Below are positions 12,151 through 20,104 of a stretch of DNA of 64,000 bases, in pieces. Under the pieces are notes generated by a model. The model ran no database searches. It saw nothing but the letters and a program-made list of their open reading frames with translations, and was not told the origin of the DNA. Source of the DNA: Lucinisca nassula (lineage: Eukaryota > Mollusca > Bivalvia > Lucinida > Lucinidae); contig OY757021.1 in assembly GCA_963580285.1 (NCBI GenBank), forward strand, positions 93,669,221 to 93,733,220. Reading direction: 5' to 3'. The translations under genes were made by a program, and so were the position numbers. Each line of letters begins with the position of its first letter. Within the stretch, counting starts at the first letter, position 1.

Positions 12151-12480
12151 CAGCCCCGATAGCTCAGTTGGTAGAGTGTTCGCTCCGGGGAACGGGAGGT
12201 CACGGGTTCGATCCCGGGCCGCGACATACCAAAATCGTTAAAAATGGTACTAGCTGTTCCTCGCTTGGCACTCAGATTTACGGGGTAGAGCTAGGACTGG
12301 TCAACCCAGAGTCAGGATAATGTGACTGGGTGTGGTATCATGTAATGTGTCTTGGACATGATACTTCAGTGAGGCAGCACTATAAACGTGAGCATTGAGC
12401 TCCCTGTCGCAACCAGACACTGTCGTGATATGACTGAAAAATTGTTGAAAGCGACGTTAAACCCGAATTCACACACACAC
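12151..12480 (+). mobile_element. tRNA-derived SINE
   Basis: The head reads like a tRNA: A box TAGCTCAGTTGGTAGAGTG and B box GGGTTCGATCCCG. The acceptor arms do not pair (GCCCCGA against GGCCGCGACA) and the sequence continues for ~250 bp of body, so this is a SINE, not a tRNA gene. The 3' end TTGAAAGCGACGTTAAACCC is followed by an ACACAC run, the tail type known from molluscan SINEs. RNA polymerase III transcription from the internal boxes and mobilisation by a LINE partner are expected from family knowledge. No clear target duplication was found. Confidence 0.8.
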
Positions 12481-12904
12481 ATAACCAAACTGTACATCAA
12501 CAACATCCATGTGATATGACATCATAAAAATTTACAAACATACAACACAATCTTTGAAACCTCCACTGTATCAACAGACTATCAGATGCTTTATAATCTT
12601 CAAAATTTTATGCCAACAGAAAGTGTAGTTTCATCTTGTGCACATAAATTCTAAGAAAAAGGTTGAAATCATACTCAAAAAAATATTTTTCAATCTTCTA
12701 CCATAAAACTGGAAAACCAAATAAAATATTAAATATTATTAAGGCCCTTTAAGATTAAACTTTTATTTTTCCATATTGTTTTTTCGAAGGTATCCTATTT
12801 CTCACTTCTGAATGGAAAAAGAGGACCTATTCCATTAGAATAATGCATCCATATATGTAATGCTTTCAGTCATGATAGAAAAAATGCAATTTTTGAAATA
12901 AAAA
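12481..12904. other. AT-rich spacer
   Basis: Nothing recognisable; no open frame of interest on either strand. Confidence 0.5.
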
Positions 12905-13100
12905 TTTATATATTTTTCTTATTTCTGCTTCAAACATACATCATTGTGAGAAACACCTCACTGAGACAGTTCTTAGGAGTACCCACAGTCTATGTTTTGA
13001 GTGAGAAAATGGAAAAATATGTATAGAAAATAAAGAATAGCCCTGTAAACTCCACTTTTCTCTATATAAGGGGTTTTACAGGGGTGCTCATTTCCTGATA
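12905..13100 (+). repeat. Dispersed palindrome-bearing repeat, copy 2
   Basis: Matches the copy at 11900-12100 in order: TTCTTATTTCTGCTTC, AACACCTCACTGAGACAGTT, GTACCCACAGTCTATGTTTT, CTCTATATAAGGGGTTTTAC, GGGGTGCTCATTTCCTG. Confidence 0.65.
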
Positions 13101-13130
13101 TCTGTAAGTGGTGGCCACCCAAATCTTGCA

Positions 13131-13190
13131 AAACCACCAAAAATATCTACCTTTAAAAAGGTAAATACAGCATTTTTTGTGGTGGGTGAG
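13131..13190 (-). repeat. Long imperfect hairpin downstream of the Helentron coding region
   Basis: ACCACCAAAAAT (left) pairs with ATTTTTTGTGGTGG (right) around an inner CTACCTTT/AAAGGTA stem. It lies ~180 bp beyond the stop of the endonuclease frame. Rolling-circle transposons carry a hairpin near the 3' end, so this is a candidate terminal structure, but the exact element end is not resolved. Confidence 0.35.
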
Positions 13191-13366
13191 TGCCCTGAAA
13201 AGTAACATAAAAACACCTGACACGATTTCCAAGTTGTTATGCAAAAAGTGCGGTACTTATGATCTGAATAATAGATTCCTCTGTTCCAATTTCACAAAAA
13301 AACAGCAACCTTAATTTGATAGGCTGGTTTTATACATTTAAAACTATGCAGGTGAAAAGTCTTCAA

Positions 13367-13894
13367 CTATGTGGATTTCATGTGCAAAAAGACTATTTTG
13401 TGATCTGACCAGTATGTTTCACATGTTCCAACTGCACCATCAACATATGAAAAATCAACATTAGAAAATATCAAATCAAGCGTTGTCATATGATCTGTGG
13501 TACATTCATTTATAAGCATTTTGCATGAAAACTTATCACTTAATTTCTTAACAATGCTATGTTTCAGCAAAACATCAATATTGAAATCTCCAATTATCAT
13601 CAATGGCTTTGATGGGGTCAAATATGGAATAAGTTCTTTGTTCAGACAAGAAAGAAGATTACTGTCAGACATTTGAGGTGACTTGTACAAAAATATAATC
13701 TGACTTTCAATCGAGACATGCCTGGCAGTTATCATAATAAATTCTAATGTATCTGAACTATACTTTCTGTCCTGTATTATAATGATATCATCTTTGGCAT
13801 AAACTGCTAATCCATGAGGAGGTCTTTTACAAGTATTGTATCCAATTTGGTCATTTCTTATCAAACAATAACCTTCTATTACATAATCAGTCAT
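13367..13894 (-). CDS. Helentron endonuclease domain (EEP/AP-endonuclease-like), C-terminal part
   Basis: This 175-residue frame carries most of an exonuclease-endonuclease-phosphatase nuclease: IGDFNIDVL (Asp103, Asn105), the TTLDLIFSN block (Asp140) and the terminal SDH (Asp164, His165). The first part of the domain, including the AETRL glutamate, lies at the end of the preceding frame (13887-14765). The two overlap by a few bases and join if one base near 13887 is removed, so this is one domain with a frameshift and the apparent ATG start is an artefact. In Helentrons this domain is thought to nick the DNA target. EEP domains also occur in non-LTR retrotransposons, but the contiguous helicase places this one in the Helentron. 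Confidence 0.85.
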   Translation of the reverse strand: MTDYVIEGYCLIRNDQIGYNTCKRPPHGLAVYAKDDIIIIQDRKYSSDTLEFIMITARHVSIESQIIFLYKSPQMSDSNLLSCLNKELIPYLTPSKPLMIIGDFNIDVLLKHSIVKKLSDKFSCKMLINECTTDHMTTLDLIFSNVDFSYVDGAVGTCETYWSDHKIVFLHMKST

Positions 13895-14765
13895 TATCAG
13901 GCTGATGTAGTCGTGTTTCTGCTAATCCAAATATGTGGGTTGACAACAGATTTTTGTCATGTCTAACGTCATCAAAATGAAGATTCAAGGATCTACAATT
14001 ATTGAAAGCAACTTTGAAATGTGAAACTGGATCTATCAATTCTAAAGATGTATCACACAGTTGAAGCATTGCTGTTTCATGCAATCGCTGCATTTCTGTC
14101 TTAACCTGATCATCAACTTGTAATGCTTTCTCATTGAAGTTAAGGATCTGAAGCTTTTCAATCGACCTTACCCTGCTGAGTGCAACATAGTGTAAATGTG
14201 GAACTTTGCGGGTTTTACGTTGTGATAAGTCAATGACAACTCTTTCAAGGGTACTACCTTGTGCTCTATGTACTGATCGCCCTGCTGAAGGTTGCAAAGG
14301 GAATTGAACTCTCTGAAAGGTCTTTCTGTTGTAAGTAAATGACCTGTTGACATCAAAAATTGGTGTCCAATTTTCATCAATATTGCTATGATACAGTCCC
14401 CTGTTTTTGTATTTGATTCTTGTTTCCATTCCTGCTTTTTTGTCATCAAACTGGACCCAAATTATGCTTGGACGTCGTGTGGTTTGTAGTTTATACTCAA
14501 TAAACTTAACTACACATGATGCTCCATTTGCTAGTCCATCTTCTGTTTTTATGTTTATTGTTAAATCATAAATCATGTCAACAACAACTGTTAAGGAGCA
14601 ATGTAAATTTGCTGTTAGGTTTGAATCTGTTACATTCTTTAGGTTCTTGAGCGCACAGTCTATCTTTTCTTTAGATAACTTAGGTGAGACATATGAATCC
14701 ATGCATGGTATTTCAACCTTTTCTGTTGTCATATTTCTTATAATTTCATCATTAAAAACATGCAT
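13887..14765 (-). CDS. Helentron helicase C-terminal half plus start of endonuclease
   Basis: Residues 150-205 hold late helicase motifs of the PIF1/RecD-like family (SVHRAQGST at 164-172 and HYVALSRVRS at 192-201). From about residue 250 an EEP nuclease begins (KVAFNNCRSL, then AETRL with Glu283). The frame joins the upstream helicase frame at an A8 homopolymer on the coding strand (14797-14804): with seven bases the two frames run through as one protein. The start codon at 14765 is therefore not the real start. Its role would be ATP-driven unwinding of the nicked strand during rolling-circle transposition. Confidence 0.85.
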   Translation of the reverse strand: MHVFNDEIIRNMTTEKVEIPCMDSYVSPKLSKEKIDCALKNLKNVTDSNLTANLHCSLTVVVDMIYDLTINIKTEDGLANGASCVVKFIEYKLQTTRRPSIIWVQFDDKKAGMETRIKYKNRGLYHSNIDENWTPIFDVNRSFTYNRKTFQRVQFPLQPSAGRSVHRAQGSTLERVVIDLSQRKTRKVPHLHYVALSRVRSIEKLQILNFNEKALQVDDQVKTEMQRLHETAMLQLCDTSLELIDPVSHFKVAFNNCRSLNLHFDDVRHDKNLLSTHIFGLAETRLHQPDND

Positions 14766-15915
14766 GAAATAGTTTTCTGCAAAGAGGTGAGGCGCATTTT
14801 TTTTGATACTCAGTATCTTTTTCAGTTACTTCACACTGCTTAAACCTAGTCTTGTCTCCAGCAGTCAAGGCATTGATCCTTAATCTATTTAACAATTCTG
14901 CAAATTCAAGGTCATCTTTCTGTCTCATAATTTCTGTTAATTCAAACATGGTAAATAGGTCTTTCCAGAGATTTCGTAATAAAGCAGCAGCATCATGTTT
15001 CATGTCATTAAATATCCAATCACCACTCACAGGTTTCAACTGATAAAGATCACCAACAGCAATAATGCTAACACCACCAAAAGGTGTTCTTGTTCCTTTC
15101 AATGCTTGAAGTCTCTGATCAATAAAATTCAACATAGAATTACTAACCATTGAAATTTCATCAATAATCACAACTGACAAATCACGGTATTTTGATCTAA
15201 AGGTATTTAGACTGTCACAGGTTAATGTTTGATCCGATTGCTTATACTTTTGTTTAAATGCAGATGAGATGGTAGAACCATTAATATTAAATGCTGCTTT
15301 TCCTGTAAATGCACAAAGAAGAACCCTTGTGTGATCCGCATCTTCTCCTTCTTTCAGATTTAATATTCTGAACAAAGTCTGATACAATGCTCGAATAACT
15401 AGACTTTTTCCAACACCAGCTCCACCAGAAAGAAATACATATAAGGGGGCATCTTTTGTTTTAATCCAGTGAATCACATGGTAGTAAAACTGTTTTTGTT
15501 TACTATTTAAACACTGCAGGAGCTTTCTGTAATCAATATCTGAAAGAATATTTTCATTCACATCAATTTGAGGTGCAGAGACGTAACATCCAATTTCAGT
15601 CCCTATATCATAGTCCCTATGCTCAATTCTATCAGGATTAAAATATATAAACTCTTCAGACTGAACTGGTTCCATTTCAGCATCATCACCTTCAACTTGT
15701 TGTGTACTTGGAGCAATATCATCGAATGCATCATATTCGATTTCTGCTAAATCTCTTGCTAATTCCAACTCTTCAGCATAATGTTCGTAAGTGGAACATT
15801 TATGATCTATCACATGCTTCATAGACTCATAGTGTTCTAGTTCCAAGTAAGTCAGTCTCTTCATTTCTCCACGGGTGAAAAAGTAGAAGTTTCTCTCTAT
15901 AATAGTTCTCTTCAT
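14752..15915 (-). CDS. Helentron PIF1-type helicase, N-terminal half
   Basis: Walker A GGAGVGKS is at residues 164-171 and Walker B VVIIDEIS at about 248-255. Further motifs follow: CAFTGKAAFNI after Walker A, and GGVSIIAVGDLYQLKPV downstream. This order is typical of PIF1-family helicases fused to Helitron Rep. The first ~25 residues overlap the end of the Rep frame. Similarity of the flow (Rep ending NEETDLLGT, this frame giving LEHYESMKHV) shows that a single-base frame change near 15840 separates them. The frame ends in a shifted tail after the T8 run at 14797-14804. I read Rep, helicase and endonuclease as one former polyprotein. Confidence 0.88.
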   Translation of the reverse strand: MKRTIIERNFYFFTRGEMKRLTYLELEHYESMKHVIDHKCSTYEHYAEELELARDLAEIEYDAFDDIAPSTQQVEGDDAEMEPVQSEEFIYFNPDRIEHRDYDIGTEIGCYVSAPQIDVNENILSDIDYRKLLQCLNSKQKQFYYHVIHWIKTKDAPLYVFLSGGAGVGKSLVIRALYQTLFRILNLKEGEDADHTRVLLCAFTGKAAFNINGSTISSAFKQKYKQSDQTLTCDSLNTFRSKYRDLSVVIIDEISMVSNSMLNFIDQRLQALKGTRTPFGGVSIIAVGDLYQLKPVSGDWIFNDMKHDAAALLRNLWKDLFTMFELTEIMRQKDDLEFAELLNRLRINALTAGDKTRFKQCEVTEKDTEYQKKCASPLCRKLFHACF

Positions 15916-18900
15916 CTGTTTTGCGATTGAATCTCACATACCTTATTATTTTAGAATTACGACATCGTTTGATTTTTATGCCATTCTTTAAAGTTAAAAT
16001 AGTTTCACCATCACCAAAGCATTCTTCATCTGATACTTCTGCATCTTTCTCATAATCTTGTTCCTCCTCATCTCTACTATCATTATGTCCATCTGGGTAA
16101 ATGACTTCTAACTCAGACACATAATCGGCTAAGCAATACTTTTCCAATGGTTTGGGACGCTTCGAGTATCTTTTAATTTTATTGTCTGACATTATATCTG
16201 TCGAGTCTGCCGGCAATTCATCAAGTACTGACTTTGGTTTCAGTAATTGTACTCTCTGGGTTGGAAGTGACGTATTTATGAAGACAACACTTCTTGAACT
16301 TTTAGTCAATGGCATTTGCAGTACCAAATAAACTGCCTCTTGTGCACTTACTTCAACGCTGTTTGAAAACACATTTCCAATATGTCTAATTTGTCTTTTG
16401 AGATCCATATTGCCATTCCTTGCTTCTTTTGCAGCTGCATGCAACATATTACTCATCCCTCTTTGAGATTTACTTATATATGAAACTATATACATAGCAC
16501 AAGCATATGGATCTAACACAAATTGTATATCAATGTTTGCCTTCCAAGCTTTTAATACACTATCATTGTACAAATTTACACGGATCTCACTCGGATTTCT
16601 TTTCAAAAACACTTTTGAAGAGTTTAAAGAACTTCTGATACATTTAATATATTCTTCCTCACTCATTCGGACAACACTTGTCAAAAACTCCTCATATGAC
16701 ATATCATATCCATCTTTGTTACTGTTCATTGTTTTCTGTAAGTTTTGGTACAATTTATAATACTTGTCTTTTTCAGTTTCGAGAGGCTGTAAGACCATAG
16801 TTTTGGAAAGAGGTGGCAAAGGATAACCAAATCTACAGATTTTATCTTCTCGTTTTCTACATGTTCTGGAATGTTTGTGAATTTGAAGTTCTATTAAATG
16901 ACGAAGATGTGGATTATCTATAGAACATTTCAAATACTGATCCACATAAGCAGCCAACTCTACATCCGAATCCACATTGAATTTTGGTGCATTCTGTACC
17001 CATACAATCATGTGAATGTGTGGCGATCCACGTTGCTGAAATTCCACTCTAAAAAAGTAATCGACAACTTTTCCAAGAGGTTCGTGCTCACTCTTAAGAA
17101 CTGTGTTGATGAATTCTTTAACTCTATGCTCGAAATATCTAGAACAAGTGACTGGATCCGATTGAATAAGTTTTATCTTTTGTTCCCATGCCAAGTTTTC
17201 AATTTGATCATCAGTGTAGTTGAAATTTTTATTTAAGGTAGCTAGCATTTTCAAAAGCCCAATCCATCTTGTATCAGCCGAGGACAATGACATAAACCAA
17301 GTTGGCAAACCCAACTGACGAATCATAGCATAAACATCTTTTTTTCTAGATTCTAAATATGCTGGAGAATTTCTTAGCTGTTCAAACAAATAGTAACCTT
17401 CATCATTTTTTACAATACTGTCAATACACTCTGAGTTTCTTGCTTGTACAGCAGTAATATTATTTGTTCCTGTTTGACATCTTCTAACAGCAAGGTTTGC
17501 TTTATCGTTCAGTTGCTTCATTTGTATTTTTTTCAGTTTAAAAAATATATTGGGTACACTGTTAGCAGCACGCCTATCCTGGCTTCTCAATTCCCATTTT
17601 GCAATATCACTATAATGTACAGGCACTTTTCTATCATCATTATCTATGCGCCTCTGCCCACAAAATATGGTTGGAAAACAAAGATATTCTGAATCTTTAT
17701 CTTGAAATATACTGAGTGGCCTTTGACCTTCTCCAGGAGCAAATGTGAATGTAGAATTTCTGTTTTCAAGATCTGCATCATCCAATAGAGTGTCAATATT
17801 TCCCACATTTTCTTGTGCGATTTCTTCTGCATCTGAATCATACAGTTCTTCGACATGAGGTGTGTTATGATTTGAAATATCATCATTTTTTTCTAACTGA
17901 TCGTTTGGATAATTGTTACACATTTCACTAACAACACCATCAAAATCAATAACATCATACTTTGAACATTCTTTTGTACACAACTCAAAAAAATTATGTA
18001 TAACCTCAGCTTGGTTCTGATTACATGGACTATCCTGAAGACTTTCATCCAAAACACCATCAGAATCATCATTATTTGTTTCAGAGCAGGGTTTTTTTTG
18101 TGATTCAAAAAATGCATGCAGTGTTTCATTACTTTCTTCTGTGATTCTCTTTAACCACTGCTGGTCTATTTCAACATTTGCGTTTTTGTACAATTCACTA
18201 CCACTCATTAGCCAATGCAAAGCACAAAGCACATGATATGGTCGAACATTTTCTGAGAAAACATATGACTTAAATGACATCTTCTTCTTTAATTTCACTG
18301 CAACTGTAACATTTTCATCAAAAGGCCTAGGTAAAGCATTTACAACTGGTTGAATGTCAACAGGTACATTAACAACATTTCCTTTTACTGATAACTGGCG
18401 ACCTCTAGGTAGTTCTCTCATCTGCATGAACGGTATACGTAAAGCAATAAGACGTTCTTCAAGTGGAAACAGTTCCAATTCTTTTGGTTTTGGTGGCCAC
18501 TTCATTCCGTTTACAACAGACAATTTTGGGACTTTACCACACTTAATATTGTCTTTGCATGTACAGCATATCCATTCTTCTTCATTGACTGATTTCACCC
18601 CTGTTAAGTACTTTTCCTTGTCTTTAGAAACAAATGTCTTAGCTTTTGATACAGTCTCTTCAAACCATGTCTGTTGACAGCAACTACATATATAGACAGG
18701 TCCAACTGATATATTCTTGTGAAACTTTTCAATACAAACATCAATATCACTACCACATTTTCTGCGCTTTGTGTTTATCTTTTCAACTTGTGAAAAAGAT
18801 GGATCTTTACGCTTGGTAGCTTTTCTTTTACTGTCTATAATGTTTTCAGCCTTCTTGTTTTTTTCATTTAGTCTCCACTGTTGTTTTGCAACCCTTTCTT

Positions 18901-20104
18901 GTTCTAATTTGTATGGATCTGATCTCGCCTTCCTCTTAGATAGATTTTGTATTGCAATATCTTTTTTTTTTAATTCAAGGCATTCTCGAGATTCTCGTTT
19001 CTTTTCACTTTCCCATTTTTTGTATTCATCTATTAATCTAGCCCTTCTCATACATGCCTTTGTCATAGCTTTGTCTTTTCTACGATATTCTTCAGATTGT
19101 CTAGCAGTCTGCATTGATTTTAGTGTATATTCTTTATCCTTTTTTCGATGTTCTTCAGATTGTCTAGCACTCTGCATTGATTTTAGTGTATATTCTTTAT
19201 CCTTTTTTCTATATTCTTCAGACTGTCTAGCACTCTGCTTTGATTTTAGTGTATATTCTTTATCCTTTTTTCGATATTCTTCGGACTGTCTAGCACTCTG
19301 CATTGATTTTAGCGTATATTCTTTATCCTTTTTTCGATATTCTTCAGACTGTCTAGCACTCTGCTTAGATTTTATTGTATATTCTTTATCCTTTTTTCGA
19401 TATTCTTCAGACTGTCTAGCACTCTGCATTGATTTTAGTGTATATTCTTTATCCTTTTTTCGGTATTCTTCAGACTGTCTAGCACTCTGCATTGATTTTA
19501 GTGTATATTCTTTATCCTTTTTTCGGTATTCTTCAGACCGTCTAGCACTCTGCATTGATTTTAGTGTATACTCTTTGTCTTTTCCTTTGAAGTTAGAGTC
19601 TTGCCTTCGTTTCTCCATATAAACTCTCATATATTCTTTTCTTTCTGTAGCTTTTTGCTTGTTTATTTTTATTTCTTTGTTCCTCATCTTTTGATTTTTA
19701 GTCACATTTGTACTATTCCGTGTCTTTTCTTCAAGTTTATGCTTTTGATCCTTAAAGTATTTGCCAATAAGTGTTGCATGATTTTCACTGCTTGAATTAG
19801 CAAATAAGTCTTCTTTTGCATGTGAATTCCTCATATGGCTTTCAGACACCTTTCTCTTGTAAGTTACAGTTTTCCAAGCATAATCACATGGAGTGTCAGT
19901 ATGGCTGTCTGCATGATTTTCAATGTCAAATATTGAATGATGCTCTGGATTAGACAAGTCAAAGTCTATAGGAAGAATTTCAAACTGCGTGGAAATTGAA
20001 ATCATCATACTTTCAAACAATGCATATAGAAATGCAACTAGATCATCTAAACAATTGAAAGCAGCTAGTAATGATTTTCCATCCGGAACAGATAATCCAT
20101 TTAC
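15827..20104 (-). CDS. Helentron Rep protein (zinc finger, DUF6570-like, Helitron-like N domain, HUH nuclease)
   Basis: The open frame is usually read from 20020, but the codon there is TTG and the frame stays open to 20104 with family-like sequence (NGLSVPDGKSLLAAF), so it is the continuation of the protease frame. Counting from 20020: a charged repeat region at 147-315, with eight copies of a 21-residue KDKEYTLKSMQSARQSEEYRK unit; cysteine pairs at 445-448 and 485-494 (zinc finger); a PLEERLIALRIPFMQMRELP block at 519-538 typical of the domain before Rep; the HUH motif RGSPHIHMIVW with His1001 and His1003; a Cys/His cluster at 1050-1062; and the two tyrosines of MYIVSYISK at 1177 and 1181. 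HUH Rep cleaves single-stranded ends and joins them through tyrosine to start rolling-circle transposition. The frame ends at 15827 through a frameshift into the helicase. Confidence 0.9.
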   Translation of the reverse strand, partial: VNGLSVPDGKSLLAAFNCLDDLVAFLYALFESMMISISTQFEILPIDFDLSNPEHHSIFDIENHADSHTDTPCDYAWKTVTYKRKVSESHMRNSHAKEDLFANSSSENHATLIGKYFKDQKHKLEEKTRNSTNVTKNQKMRNKEIKINKQKATERKEYMRVYMEKRRQDSNFKGKDKEYTLKSMQSARRSEEYRKKDKEYTLKSMQSARQSEEYRKKDKEYTLKSMQSARQSEEYRKKDKEYTIKSKQSARQSEEYRKKDKEYTLKSMQSARQSEEYRKKDKEYTLKSKQSARQSEEYRKKDKEYTLKSMQSARQSEEHRKKDKEYTLKSMQTARQSEEYRRKDKAMTKACMRRARLIDEYKKWESEKKRESRECLELKKKDIAIQNLSKRKARSDPYKLEQERVAKQQWRLNEKNKKAENIIDSKRKATKRKDPSFSQVEKINTKRRKCGSDIDVCIEKFHKNISVGPVYICSCCQQTWFEETVSKAKTFVSKDKEKYLTGVKSVNEEEWICCTCKDNIKCGKVPKLSVVNGMKWPPKPKELELFPLEERLIALRIPFMQMRELPRGRQLSVKGNVVNVPVDIQPVVNALPRPFDENVTVAVKLKKKMSFKSYVFSENVRPYHVLCALHWLMSGSELYKNANVEIDQQWLKRITEESNETLHAFFESQKKPCSETNNDDSDGVLDESLQDSPCNQNQAEVIHNFFELCTKECSKYDVIDFDGVVSEMCNNYPNDQLEKNDDISNHNTPHVEELYDSDAEEIAQENVGNIDTLLDDADLENRNSTFTFAPGEGQRPLSIFQDKDSEYLCFPTIFCGQRRIDNDDRKVPVHYSDIAKWELRSQDRRAANSVPNIFFKLKKIQMKQLNDKANLAVRRCQTGTNNITAVQARNSECIDSIVKNDEGYYLFEQLRNSPAYLESRKKDVYAMIRQLGLPTWFMSLSSADTRWIGLLKMLATLNKNFNYTDDQIENLAWEQKIKLIQSDPVTCSRYFEHRVKEFINTVLKSEHEPLGKVVDYFFRVEFQQRGSPHIHMIVWVQNAPKFNVDSDVELAAYVDQYLKCSIDNPHLRHLIELQIHKHSRTCRKREDKICRFGYPLPPLSKTMVLQPLETEKDKYYKLYQNLQKTMNSNKDGYDMSYEEFLTSVVRMSEEEYIKCIRSSLNSSKVFLKRNPSEIRVNLYNDSVLKAWKANIDIQFVLDPYACAMYIVSYISKSQRGMSNMLHAAAKEARNGNMDLKRQIRHIGNVFSNSVEVSAQEAVYLVLQMPLTKSSRSVVFINTSLPTQRVQLLKPKSVLDELPADSTDIMSDNKIKRYSKRPKPLEKYCLADYVSELEVIYPDGHNDSRDEEEQDYEKDAEVSDEECFGDGETILTLKNGIKIKRCRNSKIIRYVRFNRKTDEENYYREKLLLFHPWRNEETDLLGTRTL
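19079..19585 (-). repeat. 63-bp coding minisatellite inside Rep
   Basis: Eight tandem 63-bp copies, plus a degenerate ninth, encode KDKEYTLKSMQSARQSEEYRK-like units. Substitutions are few and mostly conservative (M/K, Y/H, Q/R) and every copy keeps the frame, as expected for a repeat expanded under coding constraint. The opposite strand is also open through the array, which is a by-product. Confidence 0.95.

Noticed and set aside
12151..12226. Apparent tRNA gene
   Set aside because: A and B boxes are good but the acceptor stem does not pair and the sequence continues into a SINE body and tail.
18771..19622. 283-residue plus-strand frame with hydrophobic repeats (SVYSLSFFRYSSDCLALCI)
   Set aside because: It is the antisense shadow of the 63-bp Rep minisatellite; the minus-strand frame carries the family motifs.
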